A stretch of 64,000 bases of DNA, from positions 7,236,790 through 7,300,789 of the forward strand of contig NC_060899.1 of assembly GCF_014805685.1 (NCBI RefSeq), in the 5' to 3' direction. Of the stretch, positions 10,967-22,598 are shown one piece after another (positions within the stretch are counted from its first letter, which is position 1; each line of letters begins with the position of its first letter). The translations under genes were made by a program, and so were the position numbers. This DNA comes from Silurus meridionalis (taxonomy: Eukaryota > Chordata > Actinopteri > Siluriformes > Siluridae). A model generated the notes under the pieces. It did no database searches. It was not told the DNA's origin and was given only the letters and a program-made list of their open reading frames with translations.

Positions 10967-11286
10967 CAGGGGTCACCAACCTTTTTGAAACTGAGAGCTA
11001 CTTCTTGGGTACCGATTAATGTGAAGGGCTACCAGTTTGATACACACATTTTTCAGTTTGCTCTGAAATAACTAATTTGCCCAGTTTACTTTTTATCATG
11101 TTATTATCAATAATTAATGATATTCATCTATGTGAAGACACTGATCATGTTAATGATTTCTCATAATAATTATCAACAATGATTTAACAAAGTATCAAAC
11201 AGCTATTTTTAGAAAAGTCCTGCGGGCTACTCATGTGGTCCTTGCAGGCTACCTGGTGCCCGCGGGCACCATGTTGGTGACCAATG
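10967..11286. mobile_element. hAT MITE, 320 bp, with 8-bp target duplication
   Basis: Terminal repeats are 'caggggtcaccaac' on the left and 'gttggtgaccaatg' on the right. Both sides are flanked by the identical 8-bp 'cattaaca' (10959-10966 and 11287-11294), the signature of hAT integration. The interior (gagagctacttcttgggtac, cgggctactcatgtggtcc) codes for nothing. Confidence 0.93.
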
Positions 11287-11517
11287 CATTAACATAACCT
11301 AACCATAAACATGCATACAGAAAGGACAAATGCCTAACAAGATATAGGTGAGGGTTATTTCTGGTGGTAAGTTGACTAAAGACTAACCAATTATTATGGC
11401 TGCCAATAAGAAATAAAAAAATAAAAGGCTATGCATCCTTTATAACTTGTATGTCTAATATTACTAATGTATGCCCCATATAACTAAAATACACAATTAC
11501 ATATTCCATGCACTGGG

Positions 11518-11757
11518 AATAGAATAGTCTTTATTTGTCATGTACACATTACAGCACAGTGAATTTTTTTTTTTCACATATCTTGTTCAGAAGCTGGGGT
11601 CAAAGCACAGGGTCAGCCATGATCCATTTCCCCTGGAGCCTAGAGGGTTAAGGGCCTTGCCTAATGGCCCAAGAGTGGTAGCTTGGCAATAACAGGGCTT
11701 GAATTCCAAACCTTCTAATTAGTATCCCAGCACTGAGCTACCACTCCAATCTAGAGG
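11518..11757 (-). mobile_element. tRNA-derived SINE, minus orientation
   Basis: Shares with 58045-58225 the block 'tttatttgtca...acattacagcacagtgaa', 'cacatat', 'cagaagctggggtca' and 'cagggtcagccatg'. Its right end 'ggcttgaattcc' and 'tgagctaccactcc' is the complement of pol III B-box and A-box-like sequence. The + strand copy at 34371 shows the same family in direct orientation. Confidence 0.7.
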
Positions 11758-11940
11758 GACATTTTTTTACATACCCTGTGCCATATATTGTAGGGTAATG
11801 CCCTTTAATAAAATGTATATTCTAGTCTCAAAGACAAACCAGCTATTATAGTTTCACAATCCAGTGCACTCTTAGTGCCTGGTCCAAGCACGGATAAACG
11901 CGAAGGGTTGCGTTAAGATGGGCATCCAGTATAAAACGTG

Positions 11941-12351
11941 TGTAGCATCTGGGTAGGATTATTTGTTGATTTGCTGAATCTCATGTCCCAGACACCACTT
12001 TTAACCTTTAACAACTGCATATCAATCACAGATTGGACCTCACAGCCTACACTTGTATTGGGGGTTTCATACCCCCCCACACCAAAAGGCTCAAAACAGG
12101 ACAGTTTTTGTTCTCTCCACCTAGCCTTAAAGGAAATTCTAATGGGGGAGGCTTTTTATCAACCAAAGTAGCGAGTTGTTTCTTTCTTGGTCAAGGAGAT
12201 AACCTTTCCTAGATTTGATAAAAGATTATACTGTCTGCTCGGTGGAAAAACAGATAAAATAATTGTACCATAATTCTATTATCTGAAACTTAATTTAAAT
12301 ATTTATAGTTAATTATAACCAGTAATAATTACTCATAAATTATTCGCTACA
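11941..12351. mobile_element. Solo-LTR-like insertion inside the RTE leader
   Basis: The RTE leader breaks after 'ataaaacgtg' and resumes at 'tgtgccaaatc'. The 411 bp between begins TGTAGC and ends GCTACA, so it has TG...CA ends with a 6-bp inverted repeat as LTRs do. The flanks cgtg/tgtg could be a 4-bp duplication altered by a CpG transition. No coding sequence is seen. A non-autonomous DNA element is the alternative. Confidence 0.5.
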
Positions 12352-12352
12352 T

Positions 12353-14292
12353 GTGCCAAATCAAATATGTGGATCACGAATCACAATTTCATATCGGATA
12401 GGTCGAGGCCCGAGTTACCAACGACCGCCACAGGTATTGTTAGCCAACAGGGTACCGAAATTGGAATTTACGCTACTGTTGGCCCAAGGAGGAGGAGGAG
12501 AAGGAGAGGAGGAAGACATTTACAGACAGCAGGGAAAGGAGATGTGTAAGAAAGTGGAGGTTAGGGTGGGTGCTTTAAACGTTGGAGGTTAGGGTGGGTG
12601 CTTTAAACGTTGGTACTATGACTGGTAAAGGGAGGTTGTTAGCTGATATGATGGTGCGGAGAAAGGTATACATGTTGTATGTTCAGTAGACCAACTCGAA
12701 AAGGAGTAAGGCCGGTAACCTTGGAGGTGGTTTTTAACATTTCTACCACTGTGTGGATGGAAAATTAAATGGTGTAGGTGTAATCCTGGGGGAGGATTTT
12801 AGTAAGAGTGTAGTGGAGGTGAAGAAGAAGAGGAGGAGAGTGAGAACTAAAAGAAGGACATGATGGTGGAAACTGAAGGTAAAATTCAGGTAAGAGGTCA
12901 GATAGGGGTTTGGTGGTGGTGAAGTGGTGCTGGATGATTGGGCAACTACTGCAGAAGTGATAAAGGGGGAACAGCTAGAAAGGTACTTGGTGTGACACCT
13001 GGAAAAGAGGAAGGAAGACAAAGAGACATGGTGGTGCAATAAAGAAGTGCAGGAAAGCATAAGGAGAAATAAAGGATGTGCTGCAAGTAAGAGCAATAAA
13101 AGATGCAGATGGAAGTGTAATAACTAGTGAAGAGAGTGTGAAGGTGAAGTGAAGAGAGTATTTTGAGCAGCTGATGAATGAGGAAAATAAAACAAAGTGA
13201 GGGTTGGATGATGTGGAGATGGTAAAGCAGGATGTGAATAGGATCAGTAAGTAGGAAGTGAGAGAGCCGATTAAAAGGGATGAAGAGTGGAAAGCCGGTT
13301 GGGCCAGATGACATACCGGTAGAAGCATGGATATGTTTAAAAGAGATGGCAGAGGGTTTTTTAACCTGATTGTTTAACAAGATTCTGGAAGGTGAGAGAA
13401 TACCTAAGGAATAGAGAAGTGTGCTGGTACCTATTTTTAAGAACAATAAATATGTGCAGACCTGCAGTAGCTACAGGGGAATAAAATTGATCAGTTACAC
13501 CATGAAGTTATGGGAAAAAGTAGTGGAAGCCAGGCTGAGAGAAGAGGTGACAATCTGTGAGCAACAGTATGGTCTCATGCCGAGGAAGAGCACTACTCCG
13601 CAAAATATGCTTTAAGAATGTTAAAACAGAAGTATAGAGGAGGTTAAAAAAGGAGTTGCATTTTGTGTTTGTGGATTTGGAGAATGCGTACGACTGGGTG
13701 CCAAGAGTTAAGTTGTGGTATTTTATGAGAAATTTAGGTGTGGCAGAGCAGTATGTGAGGGTGGTGCAGGACATGTATGAGGACAGTGTGACAGCAGTAA
13801 AGTGTGCAGCAGGAACAACTGCATCAAGGATCGGCTCTGAGCCCTTTCCTGTTTGCAGTGGTGACGAACAGGTTGACGGACGAGGTCAGACAGGAGTCTC
13901 CATGGACTATGATGTTTGCGAATAATATTGTGATTTGTGATGAGAATAGGTAGCAGGTTAAGAAGAGCCTAAAGAGCTTGAGGTTTGTGCTGGAGAAAAG
14001 GGGAATGAAAGTCAGTAGGAGTAAGACAAAGTACATGTGTGTGAATGAGAGAGAGAGAAGTGGAGTGGTGCGGTTGCAGGGAGAAGAGGTGGTGAAGTTG
14101 GATGAGTTTAGGTACCTGGGGTCAACAGTGCAAAGTAATGGAGAGTGTGTTAGAAAAGTAAAGAAAAGAGTGCAGGCAGGGTGGAGTGGGTGGAAAAGAG
14201 TGGCAGGAGTGATTTGTGATAGAAGAGTATCTGCAAGAGTGAAAAGGAAAGTTTATAGGACTGTGGTGAGACCTGCTTTGTTGTATGTTTAG
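12353..14292 (+). pseudogene. RTE endonuclease-reverse transcriptase, decayed
   Basis: Pieces of the RTE polyprotein read in order across changing frames: an Arg/Gly-rich N-terminal stretch (12470-12540), the start of the AP-endonuclease (12560-12720, with a short local tandem duplication around 12565-12612), RT text near 13421-13615 (LVPIFKNNKY, YRGIKLISYTMKLWEKVVEA), RT block A at 13656 ([15 protein letters not shown]), and at 13915 the active-site region reading [10 protein letters not shown] where RTE proteins have FADD. The C-terminal region follows (13978-14292, KVSRSKTKYMCVNERE, FRYLGSTVQSNGE). The lost catalytic aspartates and stops at several points show it is dead. Confidence 0.88.
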
Positions 14293-14666
14293 ATTTTAAT
14301 TGGGAGTGCCTAGGATGGACAGGATTAGAAACTAGTTTATTAGAGGAACAGTGCATGTACGACATTTTAGGGACAAAGTGAGGAGAGGAGGGACATGGGG
14401 TATATCGGTAAAGGAATACTGAGGATGGAGCCAATAGAAAGGAGGAAATGAGGAAGGCCAAAGAGGAGGTTTATGCCTGTGGTGAAGGAAGACATGCATT
14501 TAGCTGGTTTAAATGAGGCAGATGTAGAGGACAGAGTAGTATGGAGACAGATGATCCGCTGTGGCAACCCCTAATGCGATCAGCCGAAAGAAGAAGAAGA
14601 AGAAGATTCTAGTCTCAAAGACATCACAGATTTCAGTAGTTTTAAAACTGTATTTTAATAAATTTT

Positions 14667-14671
<5 letters not shown>

Positions 14672-14721
<50 letters not shown>
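14672..14721. repeat. (TA)n microsatellite
   Basis: About 25 TA units immediately left of the Tigger-type MITE. A TA-rich target suits pogo elements, which insert at TA. Confidence 0.97.
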
Positions 14722-14723
<2 letters not shown>

Positions 14724-15167
14724 TGAACCCTCCATATTCTCGCTTTGTCTTAGCATTTTTTAATGGTTATGTCGACTTTTTTATGTCGCCGAACCCTAAT
14801 ATCTCCAGCACAAGGGGGGAAAAATTTGCCATTTAACGTCAGTTATCTCGATCGGTGCTGTGCAGCCGCAGAAGAACTCGCGAAAGTGGCGGAAAAATCA
14901 AGCCTTACAGATGCTACAGGTGTTGTATTGTATACTGGTGAATCTCTGCTGTTAGTTAGTGCACATATGCCTTTTGTTGTTAAATGTTATGCGATGAACG
15001 GGAGGCGAAAGCCGCGCTTAAAAGGAGCGCAGCGCAGAACGTGGGATGAGCAGCAAAAGCATAGAATGAACAATGGCAGGATCGGGGGAAATTTTCATTT
15101 ATCTCGATCATCGGTTATCTCGATGCTTTTTGGCAACCCCCTAGGACATCGACATAACCGGGTTCCA

Positions 15168-15170
<3 letters not shown>
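14722..15170. mobile_element. Tigger/pogo-type MITE
   Basis: The left end 'agtgaaccctcc' and right end 'cgacataaccgggttccactg' are Tigger-like inverted termini, each abutting TA. The interior contains repeated 'ttatctcgat' motifs, characteristic of the group, and no usable transposase. The open frame at 14763-15233 runs out into the flanking TA repeat and is not a gene. Confidence 0.75.

Positions 15171-15228
<58 letters not shown>
15171..15228. repeat. (TA)n microsatellite
   Basis: TA run on the right side of the MITE. Together with 14672-14721 it suggests insertion into a pre-existing TA tract. Confidence 0.97.
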
Positions 15229-15232
<4 letters not shown>

Positions 15233-15720
15233 AAACCTCTAGTTTTGTAACCTGAATATATAACTTTTGTGACTATAAAATGCAGTCTGTTACAGCACAC
15301 CTCATCATGTTTATTACTTGTGCAATAAATAACCTTGAGTAAAAAAAGCCCATTCTATCACAAAGATTTTCCATTAAAATGTCAGTTAAATGTATGCATG
15401 TCAGTGTATTTTGAGAACCAAAAAATAACTATTTTTGTTTCACTTAAAATTTCAATTACATTTAAAAACAAGTTGTGTTGTAAATTACACAAAAAAATTG
15501 TACTCTGTTTTGCCATTATTGTTGCTAATGTTTGTCCATCCATAATCTATTATGAAGGGCTACTATTAACGATTAAAAATAAAACAAATTATATAATATA
15601 AAAAATATAAATTATATACATGTTTTGCTATTTTTATTTAATCAGATGTTTTATTAGATAGTGTCAAATTCAGGATCTGACACAAACATTGCATTTGGAA
15701 AGCACTGAGCTTGTTCAGTT
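15229..15720. other. AT-rich interval, nothing recognised
   Basis: No coding potential, terminal repeats or known family signature was recognised in this AT-rich stretch. Confidence 0.5.
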
Positions 15721-15989
15721 TTGATTTATACATGGTCTACGTCAAAGCAGTCTCACGGTCTCAGATCAAAGCAGGATTGGCAGGATCAGAGTCTGCTTAT
15801 CCAATCCTTCTGTGAGCCTCTGTGGTAAAAACCACTTTTTTTCTCATGGACCAGCAATTGATTTTTTAAACCTGTTTAATGCAGACACCACTGAAATAAA
15901 TACTGGCTTGTGATACATCTGTTATTAATATCTTTGACTTCTCCAATTTGAATACTCAGGCCAACGAATGGGTGATGCGGGCAATATGA

Positions 15990-17640
15990 CATCTGTGGCC
16001 TAAGCATTGTCATCTACAAAGACGGTAATTCAGTATTTGGCAGGTCGAGCCTTCTTTGAGACTGACCACTTTACAGGACAATGACCAATGTTGTCTTCCA
16101 CGATTGCCTTCCTCACAGAGATGGCAAAAGTACACACATACTTCACTTAAGTAGAAGTACAAATATTCATGTTTTAAAATACTCAGGTAAAAGTTGAAGT
16201 ACTGACTACCCTTTTGTACCCAAGTTACAGTAAAGAATTTTGGGCTCTGACACTTAATTAAGTAAAAAGTAGTATTAATACCACCTGTTTTGGTAGTGTC
16301 ACGCTGGTAACTGGACGCCACATAATTTAATTATTAGGGTTGTTAATGAATTAAGATATTTGATTGCGCTGTTCTAAATGTACCTTAAATACTCTAATCA
16401 ACATGGGCATGGACAAATATTGAAGCTTTATGCGAATTCCTGTTTATTATTTATGAAACCAAATGAAAATGTAAGAAGTAGAAAGTACAAATATTTGTGA
16501 AAAAATTTAATTAGTAGAAGTAAAAAGTTATAAAAAGTAAAAAAAAAAATAAATAGTGAAGTAAAATACTGATCTCAGAAAAATCTACTTGAGTACAGTG
16601 ACGAAGTATTTGTACTTCATTACTTCCCAACTCTGCTTCCTCATGTGGCTAGCATTTGTTTTGTACACAAAATGTTCAGTTTGTAAAGTCAATGTAGCAG
16701 GAAATCTCTTTCAACCTTGACTGCTTTGGCTGTGATTCCATACCTGGCATGTTACCATTCTTTAAATTTCAGACTGCAGTTTGCAATACATACTGTAGAT
16801 AGGTAGATCAACTTTCAAAATGTCAAACACCACCAGCTCAATGGGTGGTGAATCAACACATGGCATAAATGGTGGGTCATAGTTGTAAAGCTCCTCAAAA
16901 ATGTCTTTACAGCACAGATGCTAAGTGGATAATTGCACTTAATTTTCAATCTTTCCTACCAGTTTAATAGCTACTGAATATTCATATTTTAAGGTACAGC
17001 TTCTTCCACATCAGCTGCCACTTTGCAAATGGGTGGGCATATTGGTTTGGCACAGTAATAGCAAATTTGCACATAATAGCATTTAAGGTTTGACTTAGTG
17101 TCAAATTAATATCTTATGATTAGGATAATGTGGAAAAGTGATTTAATATTGTAATCTGGAACTTCTCCTTTCTGTTTCAAAAGGTAGTCATTATCATTGA
17201 TATCACTGTGACCAAAATAGCCCATTTATTTTTCACATCCTGATCAATCCAGAACCGGTATGTCATTAAAGTCACCAGCCAGCATGATCATGTTGGTTTG
17301 TGAAATGGTGTCCAGCATCTGTTGGAGCTAGCCATAGAAATTATCCTTGATCAAGACCTGGGTGGGACCTGAGCGAGACCTGGCATCAGCTGGAAGGCAG
17401 TCACACTTCTTGCTGTTCAATTGATGAACCATTTAACACCAGCTTTTTGTTTTTCTCCACAACTACTGCCAGTTAGATCGTTGTCCTTCCAGAACCAATG
17501 AGTTGTAGTTCTTATTAGAATTTAATGGAGATTTTGCAGTGTAACACTTCCATGGCAATGATTTTCTTTTGGTCAATGTAGTGACCAGTCTGCATGTTCC
17601 ATGTAGCAATGCAAAGTTCCATTTTTGCTATAACTAATTT
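15990..17640 (-). pseudogene. Decayed non-LTR retrotransposon with AP-endonuclease start
   Basis: Minus-strand translation near 17635-17560 gives LCIATWNMQTGHYIDQKKII, which resembles the start of a LINE AP-endonuclease. Near 17330-17240 it gives MLDTISQTNMIMLAGDFNDI, the conserved GDFN block. Further down (16100-16000) there is KAIVEDNIGHCPVKWSVSKK-like text that continues across the hAT MITE once that insertion is removed. Frames change often and stops are frequent. The clade is uncertain, and it is clearly different from the RTE family elsewhere in the window. Confidence 0.6.
16116..16635. mobile_element. hAT MITE, 520 bp, with 8-bp target duplication
   Basis: Ends are 'cagagatggcaaaagta' and 'tacttcccaactctg'. 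Both sides carry the identical 8-bp 'cttcctca' (16108-16115 and 16636-16643). The interior has the common fish pattern of 'aagtagaagtac' near both ends. A region around 16335-16440 resembles sequence at 28840-28870 in another hAT-like element. It is inserted in the decayed LINE. Confidence 0.93.
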
Positions 17641-18065
17641 GTTATTTTGGCCAGTAGTACACTTCCTATACTAGTAGTATTGGTTTCTTGCCTAGTTTCT
17701 CTAGTAAACTGGTTCTGGAAGTCTCGGCATCCACCCTTCTATTTTTTCAGCCGGACTGGCCTTGGCAGAGTTATATAATGATTGTATAATGGTTTTAGCT
17801 CTAATCACTTTGAGATTCTTGCTGTGGATATTTTTTGTTCAAAATTAGTTAATGGTTTATCACAAATCAAGCAGACAATTTTTTAGGAAGTATAAACAAT
17901 TATTTCTACTGACAAAAAAAGTTAAGGGAGTGAATGAATGATATGTTGTTGAACACTTGGCTCATAATTAGATCTTAGAAGATATTTTGAGCAAATCAGG
18001 TCAACAGAATGCAATTTCATTCTTCATCTTTTTTCTCTTGATCTTTCTCTCTCTTCCTCCCTCTC

Positions 18066-18068
<3 letters not shown>
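17641..18068. other. Interval without recognised features
   Basis: Mixed AT-rich sequence leading into a CT-rich tract. I see no gene or repeat family. Confidence 0.5.

Positions 18069-18110
<42 letters not shown>
18069..18110. repeat. (TC)n microsatellite
   Basis: About 21 TC units, preceded by an imperfect CT-rich region from 18030. Confidence 0.97.
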
Positions 18111-18119
<9 letters not shown>

Positions 18120-19195
18120 GACTTTTGTCTAATGCTTCTATTAGATATAATTCCTGTGCAAGCATTATTATTAGTAGCAGTTAAAATTCTATTGATCTTT
18201 TTTTTACATTTTTAAACTCTGTAATGCAAGCTTCTGCAATACAATTGTAAGCCTGAGTAGAGTTTTTAGTACTAGATTTCTTGAGCTATTGGCCTGGGGT
18301 TTTTTTTGCACACACCTTGTAAGCCTGCTACAGAAATAGTAATTGAAATCCACAACAAATGTGTGTCCTAAAATACTTGATTAACAGTGAAGAAACTGAA
18401 TTAGGTGCAGCAGGAAACAAACATCCAACTCTCTTTTTACATGATACTGTTATCTGGAGACATTTAGAAAACCCTGGTTATGCTGCTGACACTTGCTAAT
18501 AGAAGCACTTGCTCCTCGGGGAGAGACAGATTACTGGACCCTGTTTCCCTGACTACCACTTACTGACAAATGCTTTGTGTCATCTCTCGTCTGATTTACG
18601 GTGTATTTCAGCCAGGAGCTATAAATCACATTTATCTGCTTATACCCTCAGACAACGCACTGCATGCCTGAGTGCATGCTTATCCACAGGTACACTTGTG
18701 AAGTTCAAGGCTGATGTACTTTTGTTAGTATGAAATACTGTATATTTTTTCATGTCCTTCCACCTGCTAACATGTGATTTGTGCAAGCAAAGAGTACATC
18801 TCTGTCTAGCTGGTTATATGTTGTCTCCATTCACATTCTATGCAATGTATTTTATTAGTTATGATAAAAATGCTGGACTTACTTTTTAAGATGCTTATAA
18901 GTGTTTATTGTCCATAAGGTTAATCTGATGTTTGCCAGAGGCAAGAAAATCTGATGTGATTATGACAAACCCTACAGTATTTCAGCAGTGTTGCAAAACT
19001 AAACACGTTTCTATTATTCAGTATGTTTCTTAAATAAATAAACCGAAAAGTATAATAATCAATTGAGTTATCTAAAAACAGTTGCAATTTTTCTATCAGC
19101 TTGTTTTCACCTGTTTTACCTAATGCCACAGCAAAGTCCAGAATACAATATAAAAACATTAAGAAGCCTGATGTGATTCAAATGCAGCATGCCTT
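18111..19195. other. Interval without recognised features
   Basis: Small open frames (for example 18509-18733 and 18920-19159) have no recognisable domain. I see nothing supportable here. Confidence 0.5.
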
Positions 19196-19269
19196 AACTC
19201 AACCCAACTCAACCCAACTCAACTCAACTCAACTCAACTCAACTCAACTTAACTCAACTCAACTCAACT
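19196..19269. repeat. (AACTC)n pentanucleotide repeat
   Basis: About 14 units of AACTC with AACCC and AACTT variants. Confidence 0.95.
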
Positions 19270-21188
19270 AATGTTCCTTATTGTGATTTTTTACAGTGAA
19301 CTACTGCTACCGAATTTAAAGGCAGTACGTGATCCTGACACACTTACACTGCAATTTGTCATTACTCTCCATATCCATCCTGTAGCCAGATAATATTGAT
19401 ACTTGTATGCATTGGCTTGCATTCCAAATCGCATTCTTACATACTATATCGTATACAGAAGCCTATGACACTAGTTATCGGGTTCATCTAGTTGAATAGT
19501 ATCTATAAAAAGAAAGAAGAAGAACAGTATGCAAATGAGATAATAAGTAAACATACAGTAAAATAACATTGGCTTACACATATTGTGGCCACCATGAAGA
19601 ATACCCCTCCAGACCACCAGAGGGAATCAGTACTCAGTGGATTTAATTTCTTCTTTGTAGTCTGTCCCAATTCACCCTCCACTAGTCCACACCTGTTTCC
19701 TGCTCCCAATGAACCACCCTATTTCAATTCTGATGTCTCCTTGTTCGTGTTTGAAGTACTTATTAGTTTTCTAGGTTGTTTATTATTAATTTCATTAATG
19801 TAATTTACAAGTCAAATTGCAGATCTCAAGCCACTTCTAAATAGTTTCACAGTTATCCTGGAATAATGCAGGCTATGTTACTTTATTACTTTTTTTTACC
19901 TGCCTATTCTGGATAAGCTATGTACTGTATCTAGTGCTGTGGTAACTGTAAATGGTGGGGATGGGGTTGAGGTGATGAGTGATGATCATATTTCTGATTT
20001 TTCACAGTTCTTGATCAAGCCCAATAGGTGTTCAATAGCTCACATTTATCTGGATTCTTCCATTTTGCTGCTCAGTGGTAGGTCCAGCAGATGGACAGGT
20101 CATGACACATCTATAGGAAGAATGAGTGTAGTGCATGAGAGAGTGATTTTTGCATTCTGTAAATTAGGCAGATCGTGCTCATGTAGACAAGAGATGCATT
20201 TATAATGACCTTTTATCATGGTCTTCAATGTGTTAGTGACATCCATCTGCTGTTTTTCTTACCTGTCTGTCACTCTTTTATCATTCAGCAAGATGTCTGC
20301 AGTTTGCTACAATGTGATATGCATTTGTAATGATGCTAAACTTAATCATCATATTGCAATGTTCTAAAGTGGATTGCCAGTTGTCATTTCACAATGTCAG
20401 TTTACTGTTATAATTTATTGCATTGCACATATTTAATTTTAATTAGTTTAAGTCTGAACCACTGTTAAGCACATTAAACCCCTTTTGCTGCAGCATTAAT
20501 TAAAATATGCTCTTATAAATTTGCTTATGTTTTCATCTTTACCTGCATTAACATAAAATGAATTATTTAAAAGAACTGCAGTTAGAGTACTCATTTATTA
20601 CACTTGTTTTAGCATTAGAAGACCATTCTGTTTAAAATTCATGTCAAAACCATTTGCTTGTTTCATTGTAAAGCTTACTAGGTTATTACCTTCATAATAT
20701 CTATGAATAATCAAATGGACTTGTAGGTTTATAAAGATATTTGTTTTTTAACGACTTGATGGTACAATACCATAAATATAAAGCGTCACATACTGGGATT
20801 AGATATTTATATATACAGTTTATTATTATTTTGAATAAATAATTATTTACATTTCTTAATTTGGCAGATGCTTTATGCTTTTCGTAAACATATGCTATAT
20901 AATATGTGTATATTGTGTATACACAGCAAACCAAACTTTAATTTCATGTAGTTATGGACCAACAAATGTTACATGGCCCCACTTGTACATGTTACATGGC
21001 AGCTGTAAGGCCATTTATGTCAAGTATAAGGTAAAGCCAGCTATAAACATACAAATTATAAAGCTAAAAAAAAAAAAAAAGATGAAATTTAAAATATTGT
21101 GTGCTATTACACTTACATTGAAAAGCATTAACTCTTAGCATTACACCAATTGGTACTAAGAATTGTAAAATAATAATTAAGTACTTAT
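19270..21188. other. Mostly unannotated interval; possible LTR-like relic at 19580-19800
   Basis: The stretch 19580-19800 (accaccagagggaat, then pyrimidine-rich text with 'cacacctgtttcctgctccc') resembles fish LTR sequence in style, but no ends or target duplication are visible. The rest, including an A15 run at 21066-21080, shows nothing supportable. Confidence 0.3.
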
Positions 21189-21204
21189 ATTTACTAAAAT
21201 ACAG

Positions 21205-21931
21205 AGCCTGGAGAGGTAGAGATATGCGCTGGAGAGAAGGGGAATGAAAGTCAGTAGGAGTAAGACAGAATACATATGTGTGAATGAGAGGGAGGGCAGT
21301 GGAGTGGTGCGGTTGCAGGGAGAAGAGGTGGAGAAGGTGGAGGAGTTCAGGTACCTGGGGTCAACAGTGCAAAGTAATTGAGAGTGTGTTAGAGAAGTAA
21401 AGAAAAGAGTGCAGGCAGGGTGGAGTGGTTGGAGAAGAGTGACAGGAGTGATTTGTGATAGAAGAGTATCTGCAAGAATGAAAGGGAAAGTTTATAGGAC
21501 TGTGGTGAGACCTGCGATGTTGTATGGATTAGAGACAGTGGCATTGAGTAAAAGACAGGAGGTGGAGCTGGAGGTAGCAGAGCTGAAGATGTTAAGGTTT
21601 TCGTTGGGAGTGACGAGGATGGACAAGATTAGAAATGAGTTTATTAGAGGGACAGCACATGTAGGATGTTTTGGTGACAAGGTGAGGGAAGCGAGATTGA
21701 GATGGTTTGGACATGTGCAGAAAAGGGACATGAATTATATTGGTAGAAGAATGCTGAAGATGGAGCCACCAGGTAGGAGGAAAAGAGGAAGGCCAAGGAG
21801 GAGGTTCATGGATGTGGTGAGGGAAGACATTCAGGTAGTTGGTGTGAAAGAGGCAGATGTAGAGGACAGGGTGGTATGGAGACGGATGATCCGCTGTGGC
21901 GACCCCTAATGGGAGCAGCCGATTTACTAAG
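21205..21931 (+). mobile_element. 5'-truncated RTE LINE with 16-bp target duplication
   Basis: The insertion is flanked by 'atttactaaaatacag' at 21189-21204 and 21932-21947. It begins inside the RT C-terminal region (ctggagagaaggggaatgaaag) and ends in the family 3' signature 'gacccctaatgggagcagccg'. The tail is 'atttactaag' instead of AAG repeats. It is the best-preserved RTE 3' region in the window and probably the youngest of these insertions. Confidence 0.95.
21409..21909 (+). pseudogene. RTE protein C-terminal region, 166 codons open
   Basis: Uninterrupted frame for the part of the RTE polyprotein after the RT palm: VTGVICDRRVSARMKGKVYR, TVVRPAMLYGLETVALSK (thumb-like region), MDKIRNEFIRGTAHV, and RWFGHVQKRDMNYIGRRML, ending VWRRMIRCGDP, which overlaps the 3' signature DNA. 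The protein start and active site are absent because of 5' truncation, so it makes no enzyme. A stop codon (taa tga-like 'aattgaga' change) separates it from upstream RTE text at about 21380. Confidence 0.85.
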
Positions 21932-21947
21932 ATTTACTAAAATACAG

Positions 21948-22598
21948 CTGTCATCTTTGCAATTTTGATCATTTTTGGTAGGCTGATCCATTATAATAAA
22001 CCAGTGAGAATAAAAGTATTATTTTTTGGAATTAATCCTTCTTACAAAATAAATGTGTAGAAATAAGTTTGTGTGCATTTGTGTGCATTCAAAACAAATT
22101 TTAAAGCTTTGTTGCTGTATTGCTCCCTCTCTCCAGACAGAGGCATAAAGACGATAGCTCTGAGTGCCTTCCTTGTACAAAGAGAACTGTAATTATTGCT
22201 ACCTTTCTTCTAGCTCTTTCCGCCTCCCCAGGGAGTGGAGTCCCCATGTGCTTTACTCTCAGCCAAAGACCTAGAAATTTACACTACATGCATTGAGCAC
22301 AAATAAGTCAATGGTACTGCCCAAAATCTCAAGAAAGGACCAGTTCTAGAAATATGCTGTCAAGAAACCAGAAATCCTATTATGTGAAATTTTACATATT
22401 CTTATGCTCTCCTATCTCTGAATACTAACGGTCTGAGCATACATGAGTATACTTCTGTCTGCGGAGGTTCCTATTCACCCACTCAACTGCAAGCTGGAGA
22501 AAAGTAAAAAAAAAAAAAACAAAGCCTTACACTTTATTATGTATTTTTAACCTTTTAATTTTCGAAGCTGTTTATTTATTTTTTGTTTGTTTAATCTT
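21948..22598. other. Interval without recognised features
   Basis: Includes a poly(A) run at 22507-22520. No coding or repeat signature was recognised. Confidence 0.5.

Larger units (their letters stand above)
11837..14605 (+). mobile_element. Full-length RTE-type LINE, inactive, with 18-bp target duplication
   Basis: The element is flanked by identical 18-bp repeats, 'attctagtctcaaagaca' (11819-11836 and 14606-14623), so both ends are certain. It carries the family's 5' leader, an endonuclease start (VRVGALNVGG at about 12565), RT text, and the 3' end with 'cccctaatgcgatcagccg' and an (AAG)n tail. A 411-bp insertion sits at 11941-12351. There are many stops and frameshifts, and part of the endonuclease/RT region is collapsed compared with an intact RTE of roughly 3 kb. 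Confidence 0.93.

Noticed and set aside
12743..13446. Minus-strand open frames of up to 166 codons
   Set aside because: They are antisense shadows of the RTE element at 11837-14605, which is GA-rich on its coding strand.
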